Source of the DNA: Biscogniauxia marginata
Lineage: Eukaryota > Ascomycota > Sordariomycetes > Xylariales > Xylariaceae
Direction of reading: 5' to 3'
DNA length: 64,000 bases
NCBI GenBank assembly: GCA_022695795.1
Contig: MU404100.1
Coordinates: 248,001-312,000, forward strand
Made by a program: the position numbers and the translations under genes. Of this stretch, positions 46,575 to 57,476 are shown piece by piece. Numbering within the stretch: the first letter of the stretch is position 1; every line of letters begins with the position of its first letter. The notes below the pieces were generated by a model that saw only the letters and a program-made list of their open reading frames with translations, made no database searches and had not been told where the DNA came from.

Positions 46575-48146
46575 TCAAGCTTCTGAAGAACCAGGCGCAT
46601 CCCAAATAACCTCCAAGATCGCCAGCATAGATATCTCAGGCTCAATTACCCGCTGAAGGACGAATCGTTCATCGGCCGCTGCGAGTAGGGCTTTCCACTC
46701 GTGCAGATATCTTTCGCGAGCATTGAAGAAGCATCCCATGTTCAAATCCACCGCCCTGTGAGTTTCTGTTATCAATTACGCCTGTAATCATAATTAAGAT
46801 CAGCACATAGCGACTTACCTCACATCTCGCTCTCTCCATAATGGGATATGGCCTGGGTCTGGCATTATTGCATCCCGTATAAGGATCATTGCACCAGGTC
46901 GGAGGGCCGGAATGTGCGCTTTCAGGATTCGGAGAGCGTATTTGTCAGCCCAATTATGAAAGATCAAGCGGAAGAAATAAACATCAGCTTGCACCGGCTG
47001 CGAATCGAAAAGCCCATGTGCCATGAACTCGACGCGCCCTCTCAACTGGTCGGGTACGCTAGACTCTGCGCCCTCAACGACCATCTCTATGTCTTGGACG
47101 AGTAGCTTGATACCTCCAAAGCTCTTCGCCAACTCTATGGCGACGTGGCCCTTGGATCCACCGACATCGACGATGAAGGCGTTGTTCAAAGAAGCCCAGT
47201 CGTAGAGCTTGGGGACTTCCGTAATGGCGTAGCCCGGAAAATGGTCGAAGGATTTCATCGAGGATGCAAAGCGCATCGCCCGCATAGGGTCCTCACTGAG
47301 AACCTCGTAGACCGACTTGTCGGTATTGTTGGCAAGGGAGAAGCCCTGTGAAGGTCGGCACGTGCTGAAGTTTAATCACCGAGCTTCGAGACACCAGGGC
47401 CAGACAGAGAAACATGGGACACACGCACAGTCTCGTTGGGCTCTTCGGACGATGGCCATTTCTGCATCGCGTCTACCATCTACGGCAAAGCGCCCTGTCA
47501 GTTCAATCCTATACATCTTGCCGTTTAATGGTACACATAGACGCTTACCCTAGCAGAAGCTGGCCAGCCATCCTGCGCTCCCAGGCTAACCCAGGCATTT
47601 ATGTATGGAATGGTTAGGAACTTGGAGGGAGATCTTTGTATGTGCCACTATACCAGGCTCAGGTTCCCTGAAGATACGCATGGCCATGGCGTGCCTAAGC
47701 AGGCGTCTGACGAGCGGCTCCTCTAGACCTGTCTTTTTTTATTTTTTTTATTTTTTTATTTTAGAAATATCCCCAAAGGAAACCTGGCCGCCAGGAGGTA
47801 TCATATCGGCAATGCGGAACCGGCATATTGCGTCAATGCTGACCAGGTTGGAGATCTCGAAGCCTTAACTTGCGAAAAGGCCCGGCGGAAGCCGAGGAAG
47901 ACTTAAGGCGCTGAATTTGAAGACTAGTGACATGAGCTCCAGGAGTAATTCGTGCAATTCGGAAGTCGCGTCAAGAACAGCATCTTAAAGTTGGGACACA
48001 AAAGCAGGAAGGCATTCCGGGCTGTCCTCGGCAAAGGACGGGGATGGCACTCCCTGGGCTGATAGAAGCTCTTGGAATTCGGCGACGGAACTGCTTATTT
48101 TGGCAGCTAACACGATCATTCGTGGAGCTGTTCTGGGTGATGCCAT
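46575..48146 (-). pseudogene. O-methyltransferase of secondary-metabolism type, disrupted
   Basis: Read on the minus strand from an ATG at 48,146, this matches fungal SAM-dependent O-methyltransferases of the sterigmatocystin/aflatoxin type. The SAM-binding motif FIVDVGGSKGHVAIELAKSF and late blocks (RLIFHNWADKYALRIL, MILIRDAIMPDPG, VDLNMGCFFNARERYLHEW) are intact, and the last introns (for example 46,818-46,756) still splice cleanly. The N-terminal half is broken: an in-frame TAA at 47,985-47,987, another TAA about 110 bases on, an A/T tract with stops at 47,733-47,762, and a frameshift near 47,640. Both TAA codons could have come from CAA by C-to-T change, as RIP would cause. Extra non-standard introns could rescue some but not all of these breaks, so I call it a recent pseudogene. 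Confidence 0.72.
47733..47762. repeat. Interrupted poly-T/A tract inside the methyltransferase pseudogene
   Basis: Three T7-8 blocks each separated by a single A, on the plus strand. In the gene's reading direction this becomes AAAAAAAT units that bring stop codons between the winged-helix and following exon regions. Confidence 0.8.
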
Positions 48147-48700
48147 GGCCGCTAAGAAGTGGGATAGAGAAGCCCGAAGAGTTGAGGAGATGTGAAGAGT
48201 TGGGGGAAATGTAAAGAGCACACTCGATGGGAACAGTAATGAATGTAAAGGGAGGTGGGACTCAAAAGGGAGTGTTTGTGATACCTGACTAGTCCTTCGC
48301 TTAGACGATATCGAGAATAGGGGGAGCCATCGAAGGCTCTTCACTTACTTTCGCTCCCTCCCTTACGTTAGATTTATTCAGCTGGTATGATTATAGCCGG
48401 AGGACGGCGTTCACTGTGACGACGGTCCTCATGGCTGGGGCTATGTACGGCTTCTCGGGACTGTTGATCTGGGGAGTGGAAGAGTATATACCGTGAGATG
48501 AATCTCATGTTGATTTTTGAGAAACCTAGTGGTATTTCTTCGAATCGATATTTCCTGAGGGAATATTAACGTATCTTATCAACAACTGGCCTGACCCTAA
48601 ACACACAAACACCGCTTTCCATATCTTTCAACTTTCAACAACAACAACCACTGTCTTTTCTGTACCCGGGGTTTTCGATTGTGAAACCAGAAAGAGAAAA
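48147..48700. other. Spacer between the methyltransferase pseudogene and the transposon relic
   Basis: About 550 bases. The first part is the former promoter of the minus-strand methyltransferase; the rest probably belongs to the DNA transposon's 5' end. I could not identify terminal inverted repeats. Confidence 0.4.
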
Positions 48701-49990
48701 ATGCCCGAATATACTGAAGAGGCTGTCTTAAGAGCTATCCAGGACGTCACAGATAGCCTAGGTGTACGAAAAGCGACTTTGCGCTGGGCAATACCCCGGA
48801 CCACCCTCAGGCACCGGATAGCTGGTATCCAGCTGAAAACAGTCGCTTTCCAAAGCCACCAGAAGATACCTCCCTCTCAAGAAGCTCGTTTAGCTGCTTA
48901 GGTCACCACCCAGTCTGCAATTGGTAACCTACCCACTTATGGGATTTCGCGCAACGGATCCTAAAGGTTGAAGGGGAGACCATAGCCTTAGAGAGCGCTG
49001 GGTTAACTGGTTCTTGATGAGATATTACTCTATTAGGACCGTGAGGAAAAGAGCTATTGATTTTTTGATGAATTAGGGGAGCCTCTCAGATATTATCCAA
49101 CGTTAGTTTCAATGGCTACAGGACCTAGCTATCCAGGCCATTAAGCCAGAAAATCGAGGGAACCTTGACGAATCCGGTATCATGGAGGTTAGGGGGACTA
49201 ACAGTACAGGCTAGTATTAGGGTACTATGAAAGTGAGGCTATTCAGAAACAGCAGCCGGGTTCAAGAACCTGGACTTCATTTCTGGAATTTATATTGGCT
49301 ACTGGTTAGGCTCTCTACCCCTTGGTTATTTTCAAGAGGAAGAGCCTTCAAAAGTACTTTTACCTCCTTGATATGACTCTTTTCAGGGCTGGAGATGGTC
49401 ACACCATCGTAAGGATTGGACTTGTGAAGTGACCGCATTGGAGTGGCTTCAGAAGACTTTTATCCCGAATACGGTCCCGAGGGCTCTCTAGATCCTTGAC
49501 GCCCTTCTGAAGCCCGGCTACTGGTCTGTGACAGCCATAGTAGCCACACTAGTGACGAGTCCATGTGGGAGTGCTTTTAGAATAATATTCATGTGCTGTA
49601 TTTACCGTCACACACATCCCATGTGCTACAGCCCCTGGATGTGGCTAAATTCGGATCGTTAAAGTAGCGTATCGTAGACGGATCGGTAAACTTAGCCGAA
49701 TGGACGGTTCCTCGGGTGTTGGAAAGCGCAAATTTCTCTCTCGCTGTGAAGGGGCTAGAAGGGACGCGTTGAATGAGGTGAAACAAGGGGGGTTAGAGAG
49801 GTAGTGGGCTTTGCCCCTTCCGGGAGACCAGCCCTGGCCAACCACTTAGTCGTTAAAAAGAAGCTGCAAACGTCAAGGGCCGTAAGCACATCACCAGAGG
49901 TTTTATCCCAGGAGGCATCCCAGGTCCTTTGGGAGACATACGGCGATGCCGGTCACACGAAGCGGAGTCAACCTTATTATCTGGCCTCGT
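48701..49990 (+). pseudogene. Dead Fot1/pogo-type (Tc1/mariner superfamily) transposase
   Basis: Starts MPEYTEEAVLRAIQDVTDSL with a psq-type helix-turn-helix and PRTTLRHRIAG. After a stop at 48,899, successive frames retain transposase pieces: a CENP-B-like second helix-turn-helix region, the DDE-domain piece AIKPENRGNLDESGIME near 49,135-49,190, WLQKTFIPNT near 49,450, and the second DDE block NIHVLYLPSHTSHVLQPLDV near 49,590-49,640. Many stops and frameshifts show it is non-functional. Fot1/pogo elements are common in filamentous ascomycetes and insert at TA. Confidence 0.8.
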
Positions 49991-51073
49991 AAAGTGGTCC
50001 ATTGTTTGATAGTTCACATCCATAATGAAGTGATTTCACATGAAGCGCTTCGCACTGGAGCCGTCGTCCGCATGTTAGACCACGCAGCTAAACCAGGCGA
50101 GAACAGCAAAAAGGCCTCGTCTGGTATCAATAGTGCCGGCACGCAGTTCCAGAAACAGATAGGCATCACCAAGGATGGCAGTTTCTACCCGGATACCGTG
50201 CGCTCGGCCGGAACTAGGTTCGCCGAGGGTTGTAGCTCATCATGGGAGGAGTACGAGGAAAATGGTAGCGAGTGGTATGAGGGGGTGTGAGCGAAGAAGG
50301 CCCAGGATGTTATCCGGAGCGGTACGAGCAGATGTTCCGGGTCCTCGATGGCTCCGTTCAAAAGAAAACGGCCGTCCGGGCCCACTGTAAACCGGAGGAT
50401 GGGCGCGGGAAGCGGCCGGGGTGGGCAGAACCCGGAAGGGCAGGTGGGCCCGCGCACCGCCACGGTGAGTCGGTAGACGCCCGCGGGCGTTGCCGCATGT
50501 TCGATATTACATATAAATAATGCTTAAACTACTATAAACCGAATACGTAGATGTTATTTAAGTTCATTAATAACTGGATTATATTTTCAATGATCTTTAT
50601 AAAAATACATGCTTCTTTATTTAAAATATATTAAAAATATTTATATTTATATATAAATAATATTTTTTAATATAAAAGCCTTTAAAATTAAAAGTTTTAA
50701 AATATAAAAATAATGTCTCTTATATTATACGTAACTTATACAATGCGTGAAACTAAGGGGTATGTATAGGTAGCTATCTCAATTCTCGTACCTCTCGAAT
50801 TGAGACAGACCTACACAGCTAAGCCACTACGGAGCTTACGGAGGTGTGGCGGTAGCCGTTGTATTAAGCGAAGCCTTCAGGTTGTCACATGCATCTGGTA
50901 TATGTCACCTGATCTACATCAACTGCAATGGCAACTGCATCTCACCTAATTCCTCAGGACCTTTCCAATGGTATCGTCGCAACCAGCGGATGCCGACGCC
51001 GTGTAACAATCGCCGCAGCGAACTCAGGCAGAGGCAGCAGCTAACCGACAATCGAACTTATTGATTGGAATCG
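49991..51073. other. Mosaic spacer: transposon end, GC-rich patch, AT-rich patch, regulator promoter
   Basis: No gene supported. Positions 50,300-50,490 are strongly GC-rich and pass at about 50,505 into a 250-base AT-rich patch (50,511-50,757) of the kind left by RIP. The last 300 bases precede the Zn2Cys6 gene and include a CAGAGGCAGCAG stretch. Confidence 0.5.
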
Positions 51074-52566
51074 ATGGCAGCCCGGGCGTCTCGTGCGCTG
51101 TCGGATGACTCGGCGGCAGGCACACCAGCTAGTGCTGCTGAATCTCTGAAATACCGGCTGTCGTGCGACCGGTGCCAGAACACGAAGGTCCGATGTAGCC
51201 GGGACAAGCCCTCGTGCAGGCGATGCGCGCAAAGAGGAGTATCTTGTGTCTATAGCCCTCTTGGGCGTATCGGAAGACCAAGGAAAGTCATCCATGAAGA
51301 CACAGGGTTGGACGACGATGAAGATGAGGATGATATTTCGGAATCTTTGATAAGACCTTCCTCGACGTTATCGCCTGGCAGTGAGTACTACCTGCGAGTT
51401 GTCTGCATCCTTGTCTGCATCCTTGTCCGGAAATGAGTTCCTCGATGGACTGATCCTCAACAGACTCGACTAGCCATAGAGCTTCAACTACTGCCACAAG
51501 CCTTGAGGATGTGGCAAGCACGGACATTCAGATGATGGATTCTAACGCTCCAACGCCAGAGACTAATTCCCGGGCCGCGACTTCGTCCGACCATTTTGTC
51601 ATTCCATCGTATAGCAACGACGAGCATTTACGCTCGGCGGTGGACTCTTGGATTTCAGATCATCAGCTCTGCGTTGCGTCACCGTCACAGTCACAATCAC
51701 AATCACAAGAAAACCATGCCGGCGCCAATTTGAGTACGTTACTCGACAGGTCTAATTGTGCAAATGCTCAGGCTCTGAGCTACTCACTTGACTCCGAGCC
51801 AGGAGCCGATTGCTACGTGTGTATCCTCGCGCAGACTACCAAGCTCGAGCAGTCATTGGCGCGCACGAAACTGGCGCCTCCAATCGACCTCGTACTCGAA
51901 GCAGAGCGCGACTTCTGCGCATTGCGATACCGCCTGATAACATGCACAGGCCACGGACATCATCGTTCTCCTCATCCGGGGAACAGGAACGCGGGGACTG
52001 ATGCTGAATTGCCACAGGACCACGCCGGCACCCACGGCCAGCCTTGTCTCACCTCGGACCGGCCTGTTCTTTTGGGCCTAGCCCTCTTGGCGGAGCGCAT
52101 CGTTGGCATACTCGAGGACATGTTCCGCCTTGCTGCTCGGTCGGCACATAACATGGACAAGGCCAATGATCTCCTGTGGTACGGGGCACCGGGAATGCCA
52201 GCAGGCCCGTCAGCAGCACGTCGCCTCCAGCGGTCGTTTCGAAGTACGCTGGCCTCGCCGTGTGTGACGCCCGTCGTGGAGGCGAATCGGGACTTGCGTA
52301 TCGGGAATCTACTGGTGCAGGGCCAAGCCAAGTCGGATGCCTTGAAGCGGATCCTTAGGTTGCGGGTGGATAGAATGCTGGGTGGCTTGCAAACAATGAA
52401 GAGCGCTCTGGGAGTGAAACAGAGCGAGCGCGAGAGAGGACAGTTGATGGATGGCCCGCTGGATTGGGGCGGTAGTAGGACGCTGCTGCGGAACATGGCG
52501 GGAACCCTATTGGATGACCTAGTGAGGAGGATTGAATCGATGAAAGGAGCCATGGTCTTATTATGA
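51074..52566 (+). CDS. AflR-type Zn2Cys6 transcription factor
   Basis: Exons 51074-51380 and 51464-52566 give 469 residues. The binuclear zinc cluster at residues 34-61 has the spacing C-x2-C-x6-C-x6-C-x2-C-x6-C (CDRCQNTKVRC.., CRRCAQRGVSC). It is followed by YSPLGRIGRPRK, the basic linker seen in AflR-type regulators. After an acidic segment (LDDDEDEDD) and a Ser/Gln repeat, the C-terminal half has the AflR-like helical domain (LLGLALLAERIVGILEDMFR, then QAKSDALKRILRLRVDRML). Such proteins usually switch on a neighbouring secondary-metabolite cluster; here the neighbours are a methyltransferase pseudogene and an MFS exporter. The frame is intact, so it may still be expressed. The first in-frame ATG was used. 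Its target and product are unknown. Confidence 0.83.
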
Positions 52567-52947
52567 TTGAGGTGATACGGTGCAGAACCATGGATGAGAA
52601 TTTCGGACGGGGACACCTCGGGTATCATGGCTACATACGAAAGGGACGGACGATCTTAGAACCGGCTGTTGTCCCTAGTATTGATGCTGGGGAATCAGTC
52701 ATGGAAAGACCCTACGTTGAGAACTTGCTATAGTCAGGAGGCGGTACAATTCATAAATACAGGATAGGAAGGCCGGATCTCAATCTTGCTGCCATTGTAT
52801 ATCTAAGGTTCTGTGGCTACGGATGAGGAGACGAATGTTCCTATGATCTATTTGAATCCGTTTACATCGAAGGCCACTCATTACCTTACACACGGATTAC
52901 AAGGCCTGGGTTTTGTTCGGTGTATACCAAAACCCTTCCGGGTCTGT
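52567..52947. other. Spacer between two convergent AflR-like frames
   Basis: 381 bases of ordinary composition between facing stop codons. Nothing recognised. Confidence 0.5.
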
Positions 52948-53601
52948 CTAGACAGTCGCTAATCGATTCACATTCCCCAACATCCGGAACAGGCGCGTGA
53001 TCAGACTCTTGACGTCTCGGTCTCGCAGCGGGTTCTCGGCCCCCGCTCGCGCCAGCAAGGCAGATTCCTCCTCGAGATCCTGCAACATGGCCGCGAGGCG
53101 GATGAGAGAGTGCTTCAGGGCCTCCTGCGCGACGATGGCCGCCTCGGCGGCGTCCAGCTCCAGCTTCCCGACGTAGGTCCGCGGCGCGTTCCACTTCACC
53201 GCCGACGCCGACGCCGACGCGCGGCGGCGCGACTGCGGGTCCGGATTCCCCGGCGCCGCAGCGTCGATGGCGGCCTCGTGGTCGCGCAGCACCAGGGCGA
53301 TCGCGTCGGCCATGCAGCGGAGCATCTGCGCGTCCATGTGCGCCTCGGCGCGCGCGCACCCGTTGACCGCGCCCCAGTGCTGCACCAGGTCGCGCGCCGC
53401 CGCGAGGGTGCCGGCTAGGATGCCCCCCTCTCGGCCCAACAAAGATGACGACGACGACGGTGACGAAGACGCCTGGGAGCAGCCCTGGCAGAGACTGACG
53501 ATGCGGAGGGTGGCGGGCCAGCATTCGCATGCGGGCGATACCGCCGCTGAACCTGAACCTGAACCTGGTGCGGTGTGGTTATCAGGGGCCAAGACAGACA
53601 T
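52948..53601 (-). CDS. AflR-domain-like protein without a zinc cluster, probably a truncated paralogue
   Basis: An open frame of 217 residues from the ATG at 53,601; it continues open upstream to about 53,751 without an ATG. The arrangement resembles the C-terminal domain of AflR-type regulators: a Cys-rich start (CECWPATLRIVSLCQGCSQ), a helix around ILAGTLAAARDLVQHWGAVN, then a second helical set (TYVGKLELDAAEAAIVAQEA, HSLIRLAAMLQDLEEE) and the end VKSLITRLFRMLGNVNRL. A (Asp-Ala)-like SASASA repeat lies between. No Zn2Cys6 motif is found upstream to 54,386 on this strand. It is either a degraded regulator or a small protein that keeps only the interaction domain. The very GC-rich codon use, unlike the AT-rich surroundings, suggests the reading frame has been under selection until recently. 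Confidence 0.55.
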   Translation of the reverse strand: MSVLAPDNHTAPGSGSGSAAVSPACECWPATLRIVSLCQGCSQASSSPSSSSSLLGREGGILAGTLAAARDLVQHWGAVNGCARAEAHMDAQMLRCMADAIALVLRDHEAAIDAAAPGNPDPQSRRRASASASAVKWNAPRTYVGKLELDAAEAAIVAQEALKHSLIRLAAMLQDLEEESALLARAGAENPLRDRDVKSLITRLFRMLGNVNRLATV

Positions 53602-54386
53602 TTTTCCAATGCGCAGACCGGGCAGATATGGGCGGGCGGTCGAACTGGAATGAGAGATCTCCGGACCATAAGCGACGGGAGGATCCTTTAGGTTATTTAG
53701 GTAGACCCAGGAGGATGGGGATGGGCGTTCAGCGGAAGTAAGCCGCCACACCGCTGATAAACTAACTATGCAGTCAGAATCCTTCTCCGGGTCCTTTTTT
53801 TTTGTTGTTGTCGGGTAGTTCTAGTGTAGTAGATCTTTGCGAGCCTTGAGCTTAGCGTGTTGTCGGGTAGTTTTCCTAGAGCGCGAACGGGCTCTTTTCA
53901 CTGTAGTCAGCAGTTCGGGTTCTTTTCATAGCTCGGGGTTTTTTATTTTTCATGCAGTTGGTTGGCACTCGACCGGGTCATTAATGATGTAAGCCAATCC
54001 ATGATATAAGCCAATCCAATTTCAAAGAACTCCAACCAATCAGAGAAAGGCCCGATGGAAATCCAGGTGCGTATTAGATAAACAGGGACAAAATATAGAG
54101 ACTCGATGGAACAATGGTGCTGCTTTGGTTTAGTAATTGAGTTCTCATTTCTCATCCGCTCATTCTGTGATACGCAGGTCTTGTTACTGGCTGGTTCTTC
54201 CTCTATTAAAAGATTCTGCATGAAGCACGCTTCATGTAAATTTCGAACATCGAACGGTTCAAGCAAGCAGCAATACAAGAAACCCTTCAGTCCCCTTCCT
54301 CTTCTTGGGAATCACTCGCCTTGGGTGTAGTTTTCATGCACCGAATCATCGTATCTTGACACATAGCAGAGCTAGGAACCGTCACG
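53602..54386. other. Divergent spacer between the truncated regulator frame and the MFS gene
   Basis: About 785 bases. There are a TGTTGTCGGGTAGTT duplication (copies near 53,805 and 53,860) and a tandem ATGATGTAAGCCAATCCATGATATAAGCC-like repeat near 53,985-54,015. These probably lie in the MFS promoter. No coding feature. Confidence 0.5.
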
Positions 54387-56433
54387 ATGGACACCGAAAA
54401 GTCAACATCTCCGAACGAGGCCGGAGGGACCGACATGCCTTCGGACGTGAGCGCACAAGAACAAGTCCAAATTGTATACCCGTCTGTCCTCAAGCAGAGT
54501 TTTATTGTCACTGGCCTGCTTCTGGGTATCTTTCTGGTGAGTCCACCACTCATGTCCCCTGCGCAGCTAGCAACCATGTTATGCTTCTCTGTACACGTGC
54601 ATATTCGTATCTGACCTGCTCCTGCTCTAGGCTGGCCTTGACATTGTAAGTCTTGTTTCAGTAGCTCCTGCGTTCTGAAAGCGGACTCTCTCGCCGTTTC
54701 TAACATCGACCGGCCAGAGCATCATATCTACAGCTATTCCGGCCATCACAGCTGAGTTCAACTCGCTCCCGGAAGCAGGCTGGTATGGTTCCATCTTCTT
54801 CTTGTGCTACGCTGCCTTCCAGTCCGTCTGGGGCAAGGCTTATAAGTACTTCGACATGAAGTATGTATTCCTGGCAGCCATCTTCATTTTTGAGGTCGGA
54901 TGTCTGCTCGGCGGTGTCGCTCCCAACAGTCCGACCTTGATCGTCGGACGGGCTATCCAAGGCGGTGGCGCGGCCGGTATTCTCCTGGGCTGCTACTCGA
55001 TATCCAACTTCATCGCCCCGCCCGACAAGGTGCCCATTATCGTCGGTATGATCGGTACCGTGTTCAGCATTGCGAGTGTTATCGGTCCCCTGCTAGGCGG
55101 TGTCTTCACCTCGGGTATCACATGGAGGTGGTGTTTCTATATCAATCTGCCCGTCGGGGGCGTCCCGTTTGCTTTCATCTTGTTCTTCTTCCAGACGCCA
55201 GCTCACGCCAAGATCTCTCAGAAGACACCTCTGAAGGAGATTCTAGTGAGCTTTGATCCCATAGGTACCGTTACGTTCTTGGCGAGCTTGATATGCTATT
55301 TCCTTGCCCTAGGGTGGGGTGGCACCGAGAGAAGCTGGAACTCTTCAACAATAATCGGTTTATTTGTCGGTTGGATCCTGTTGACTATCGTCTTCCTCGC
55401 CAATGAGGTATGGCAAGGGGAGAGAGCCCTTCTTGTCTTACGTTTGATGAAGCAGCGGGATATCCTCGTTGGCTGTGTTTACCTCTTCTTGTGAGTCTCA
55501 TGCCATCCGTTCCGTGGCAACCTCGCTAATATACTGTGTCTCCTTACGCCAGCTTGTATGGAGCTTACTTCGCTGTCGTCTATAATATCCCCACCTACTT
55601 CCAAGCCACTGCTGGCTTGTCGCCAAGAGATAGTGGAATCCGCACCATTCCTATCATCTGCTCATCTTGTACGTAGCAACATGCCACTTTCCATGACGAT
55701 CTCTGGCTAACCATCTCAAAGCAATTGTCACCTTCATATCTTCTGTTGCATTCGGCAAAATCGGTCGCTATTCACCGTTTCTGTTGGTAGGCGCCGCTCT
55801 CTCGGCGGTTGCTGGCGGTCTGATCTACACCTTTGGCGTTGATACCGGTTTGGGCGAGCAGATAGGCTATCAGATCCTGCTAGGTGCCGGTGTTGGGCTC
55901 GTTGTTCAGATACCACCCATCGTAGCAGGCGTTGTGAGCGCCAATGAGGACAAGACGATTGCTCTGGGAGCTGTGCTAGGTGAGTTACTACTGCGATGCA
56001 TGAGCCGGGGTTGGCGCTATTAGTTGGAAAAGAAAGCTACGGCTAACCGTGGTGCTTCGCAAATTTAGTCACGCAGTTCTACTCTGCCGCTTTGGTCATC
56101 GCGGCTTCGTCTACTATTGCGAATAACCTGCTGATACAGAACGTGCCAAAATATGCGCCATCAGTAAGTGTTGCTGACGTGTTGGCCATCGGTCCGTATG
56201 ATCTTGAGAGGCACTTCACCGGCGATGATCTACGGGGCATTCGACAAGCATATGTCGACGGCCTGCGTGGCGCATGGGCATTGGGAATAGCCTTGTGGGG
56301 TATTTCCTTCTTCACTGTGTTCCTCGCCAAGTGGCCAGGTCGGATGATTCCTGACGACGGGGGGAAAGAGAAGGGTGCTGCTGGGAGCGACTCCGGTGAA
56401 GGTGAGAAGATGGCCATTCCTATGGCAGTGTAG
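54387..56433 (+). CDS. MFS exporter, DHA2-type (secondary-metabolite/toxin efflux family)
   Basis: Six exons (54387-54536, 54631-54645, 54718-55490, 55553-55668, 55722-55979, 56069-56433) give 558 residues with phase kept. Exon 2 is only 15 bases (AGLDI), yet it supplies part of the conserved GLDxSIISTAIPAI motif of this family, so it must be included. Other signatures are GWYGSIFFLCYAAFQSVWGK, GRAIQGGGAAGILLG, and the drug:H+ antiporter motif C region (IASVIGPLLGGVFTSGITWR, CFYINLPVGG). The repeated hydrophobic segments fit 14 transmembrane helices. Family members export fungal metabolites and drugs by proton antiport. It is the last intact gene before the AT block, and its position next to the AflR-type regulator suggests a cluster self-protection role, which is inference. 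Confidence 0.9.
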
Positions 56434-56835
56434 ATAGGATGGATCCTGATCGATGGAAGGGAAGCAAATACCAGCAGAGGAGGCTGGTAAAGTAAACATT
56501 CAATCGGGGGTTTGGGTATCTAGATGAGCTGGCAACATAGAAGAGGTGTGTTTCTATTCGACCATTATAATTTTGGTAATATCTGCCCTGATGTCAGGGG
56601 TATTATGGACTGAGAAGAATCGTGCTATTTTCGGCTGGTAGACGATAAAAGTGGCATCCAACGAGATCACAACAAGACCACGGAACAGATCATCACACAA
56701 TAGAAATAGTGTTGAGACGCAAGGCTCTAGAAAAGAGAGAAACAGAGAGAAAAGACTCAAGGCAACTCTTAAGGGCATAAATACCCCACAAGAGTCACGT
56801 GAGCCTAAACTACGGTGCTCCATTAGAGCGTATCC
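56434..56835. other. MFS 3' flank
   Basis: About 400 bases of ordinary composition ending at the border of the AT-rich block. Nothing recognised. Confidence 0.5.
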
Positions 56836-56907
56836 GCCAAAACCCTAAAACCTGAATTGGCCAAATCGCGATTTGGCAATTCGCGATTTAGCCACTTGGG
56901 GTTTTGG
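56836..56907. repeat. Hairpin at the border of the AT-rich block
   Basis: GCCAAAACCC at 56,836-56,845 pairs with GGGTTTTGGC at 56,898-56,907. Between them lies the perfect 16-base palindrome CCAAATCGCGATTTGG (56,861-56,876), followed by a second CGCGATTT copy. This could be the terminal inverted repeat of a DNA element or a miniature element that marks the start of the repeat block. Confidence 0.6.
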
Positions 56908-57180
56908 CCGAATTTGGCAATTAGATTTACTAAGTGAGGTAATTAATAAATACCTTTTATTTTAAAAGCCGTGTATTAAAGTAAATAAAAATCAGAAAAA
57001 TATTAAGTTTTTATTTTAAAATTAATATATATTTTATAATTCTTTTTATAAGTTTAATAAATAATTTTATATAATAATAAATTAATTTTTAATTTAATTA
57101 TATAATTAAATAAAAAGTTTTAATTTTTATATTTTTATATTTTTATATTTTATAAATAAATAAACTAATTTTTATAACTT

Positions 57181-57330
57181 TTATAATTTTAATTATTAAA
57201 AAATATTTACGTGGCATTAAAATTAATTAATAATTATTATTATTTAAATTATCTTTTTTAGTTTTACGCTTTAAAAACTAAATACCTTTTTATATTAAAT
57301 ATTTAGTTTTTTAACGCGTAATTTAAATTA
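57181..57330. repeat. Direct repeat, copy 1 (about 150 bases)
   Basis: Aligns base for base with 58,021-58,171 at an offset of exactly 840 through the first 110 bases, including the shared stretch AAAATTAATTAATAATTATT and AAATACCTTTTTATATTAAA. Differences are mostly C/T or G/A. A shorter related piece starts near 57,431. Confidence 0.8.
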
Positions 57331-57476
57331 ATTAATTTATTATATTTTTTAAATTAAAGTTCTTTAAAATTAAAATATAAAATTAATTAACGTGTCTTAT
57401 AAGTAAGTAGGCCATATAAGCGAGTAAACTAGTTTTTATAACTTTCGTAGTTTTAATTATTAAAAAACATTTATAT

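Noticed and set aside
50175..50520. Short frames in the GC-rich patch before the Zn2Cys6 gene
   Set aside because: Open in several frames because of GC content; no recognisable domain.
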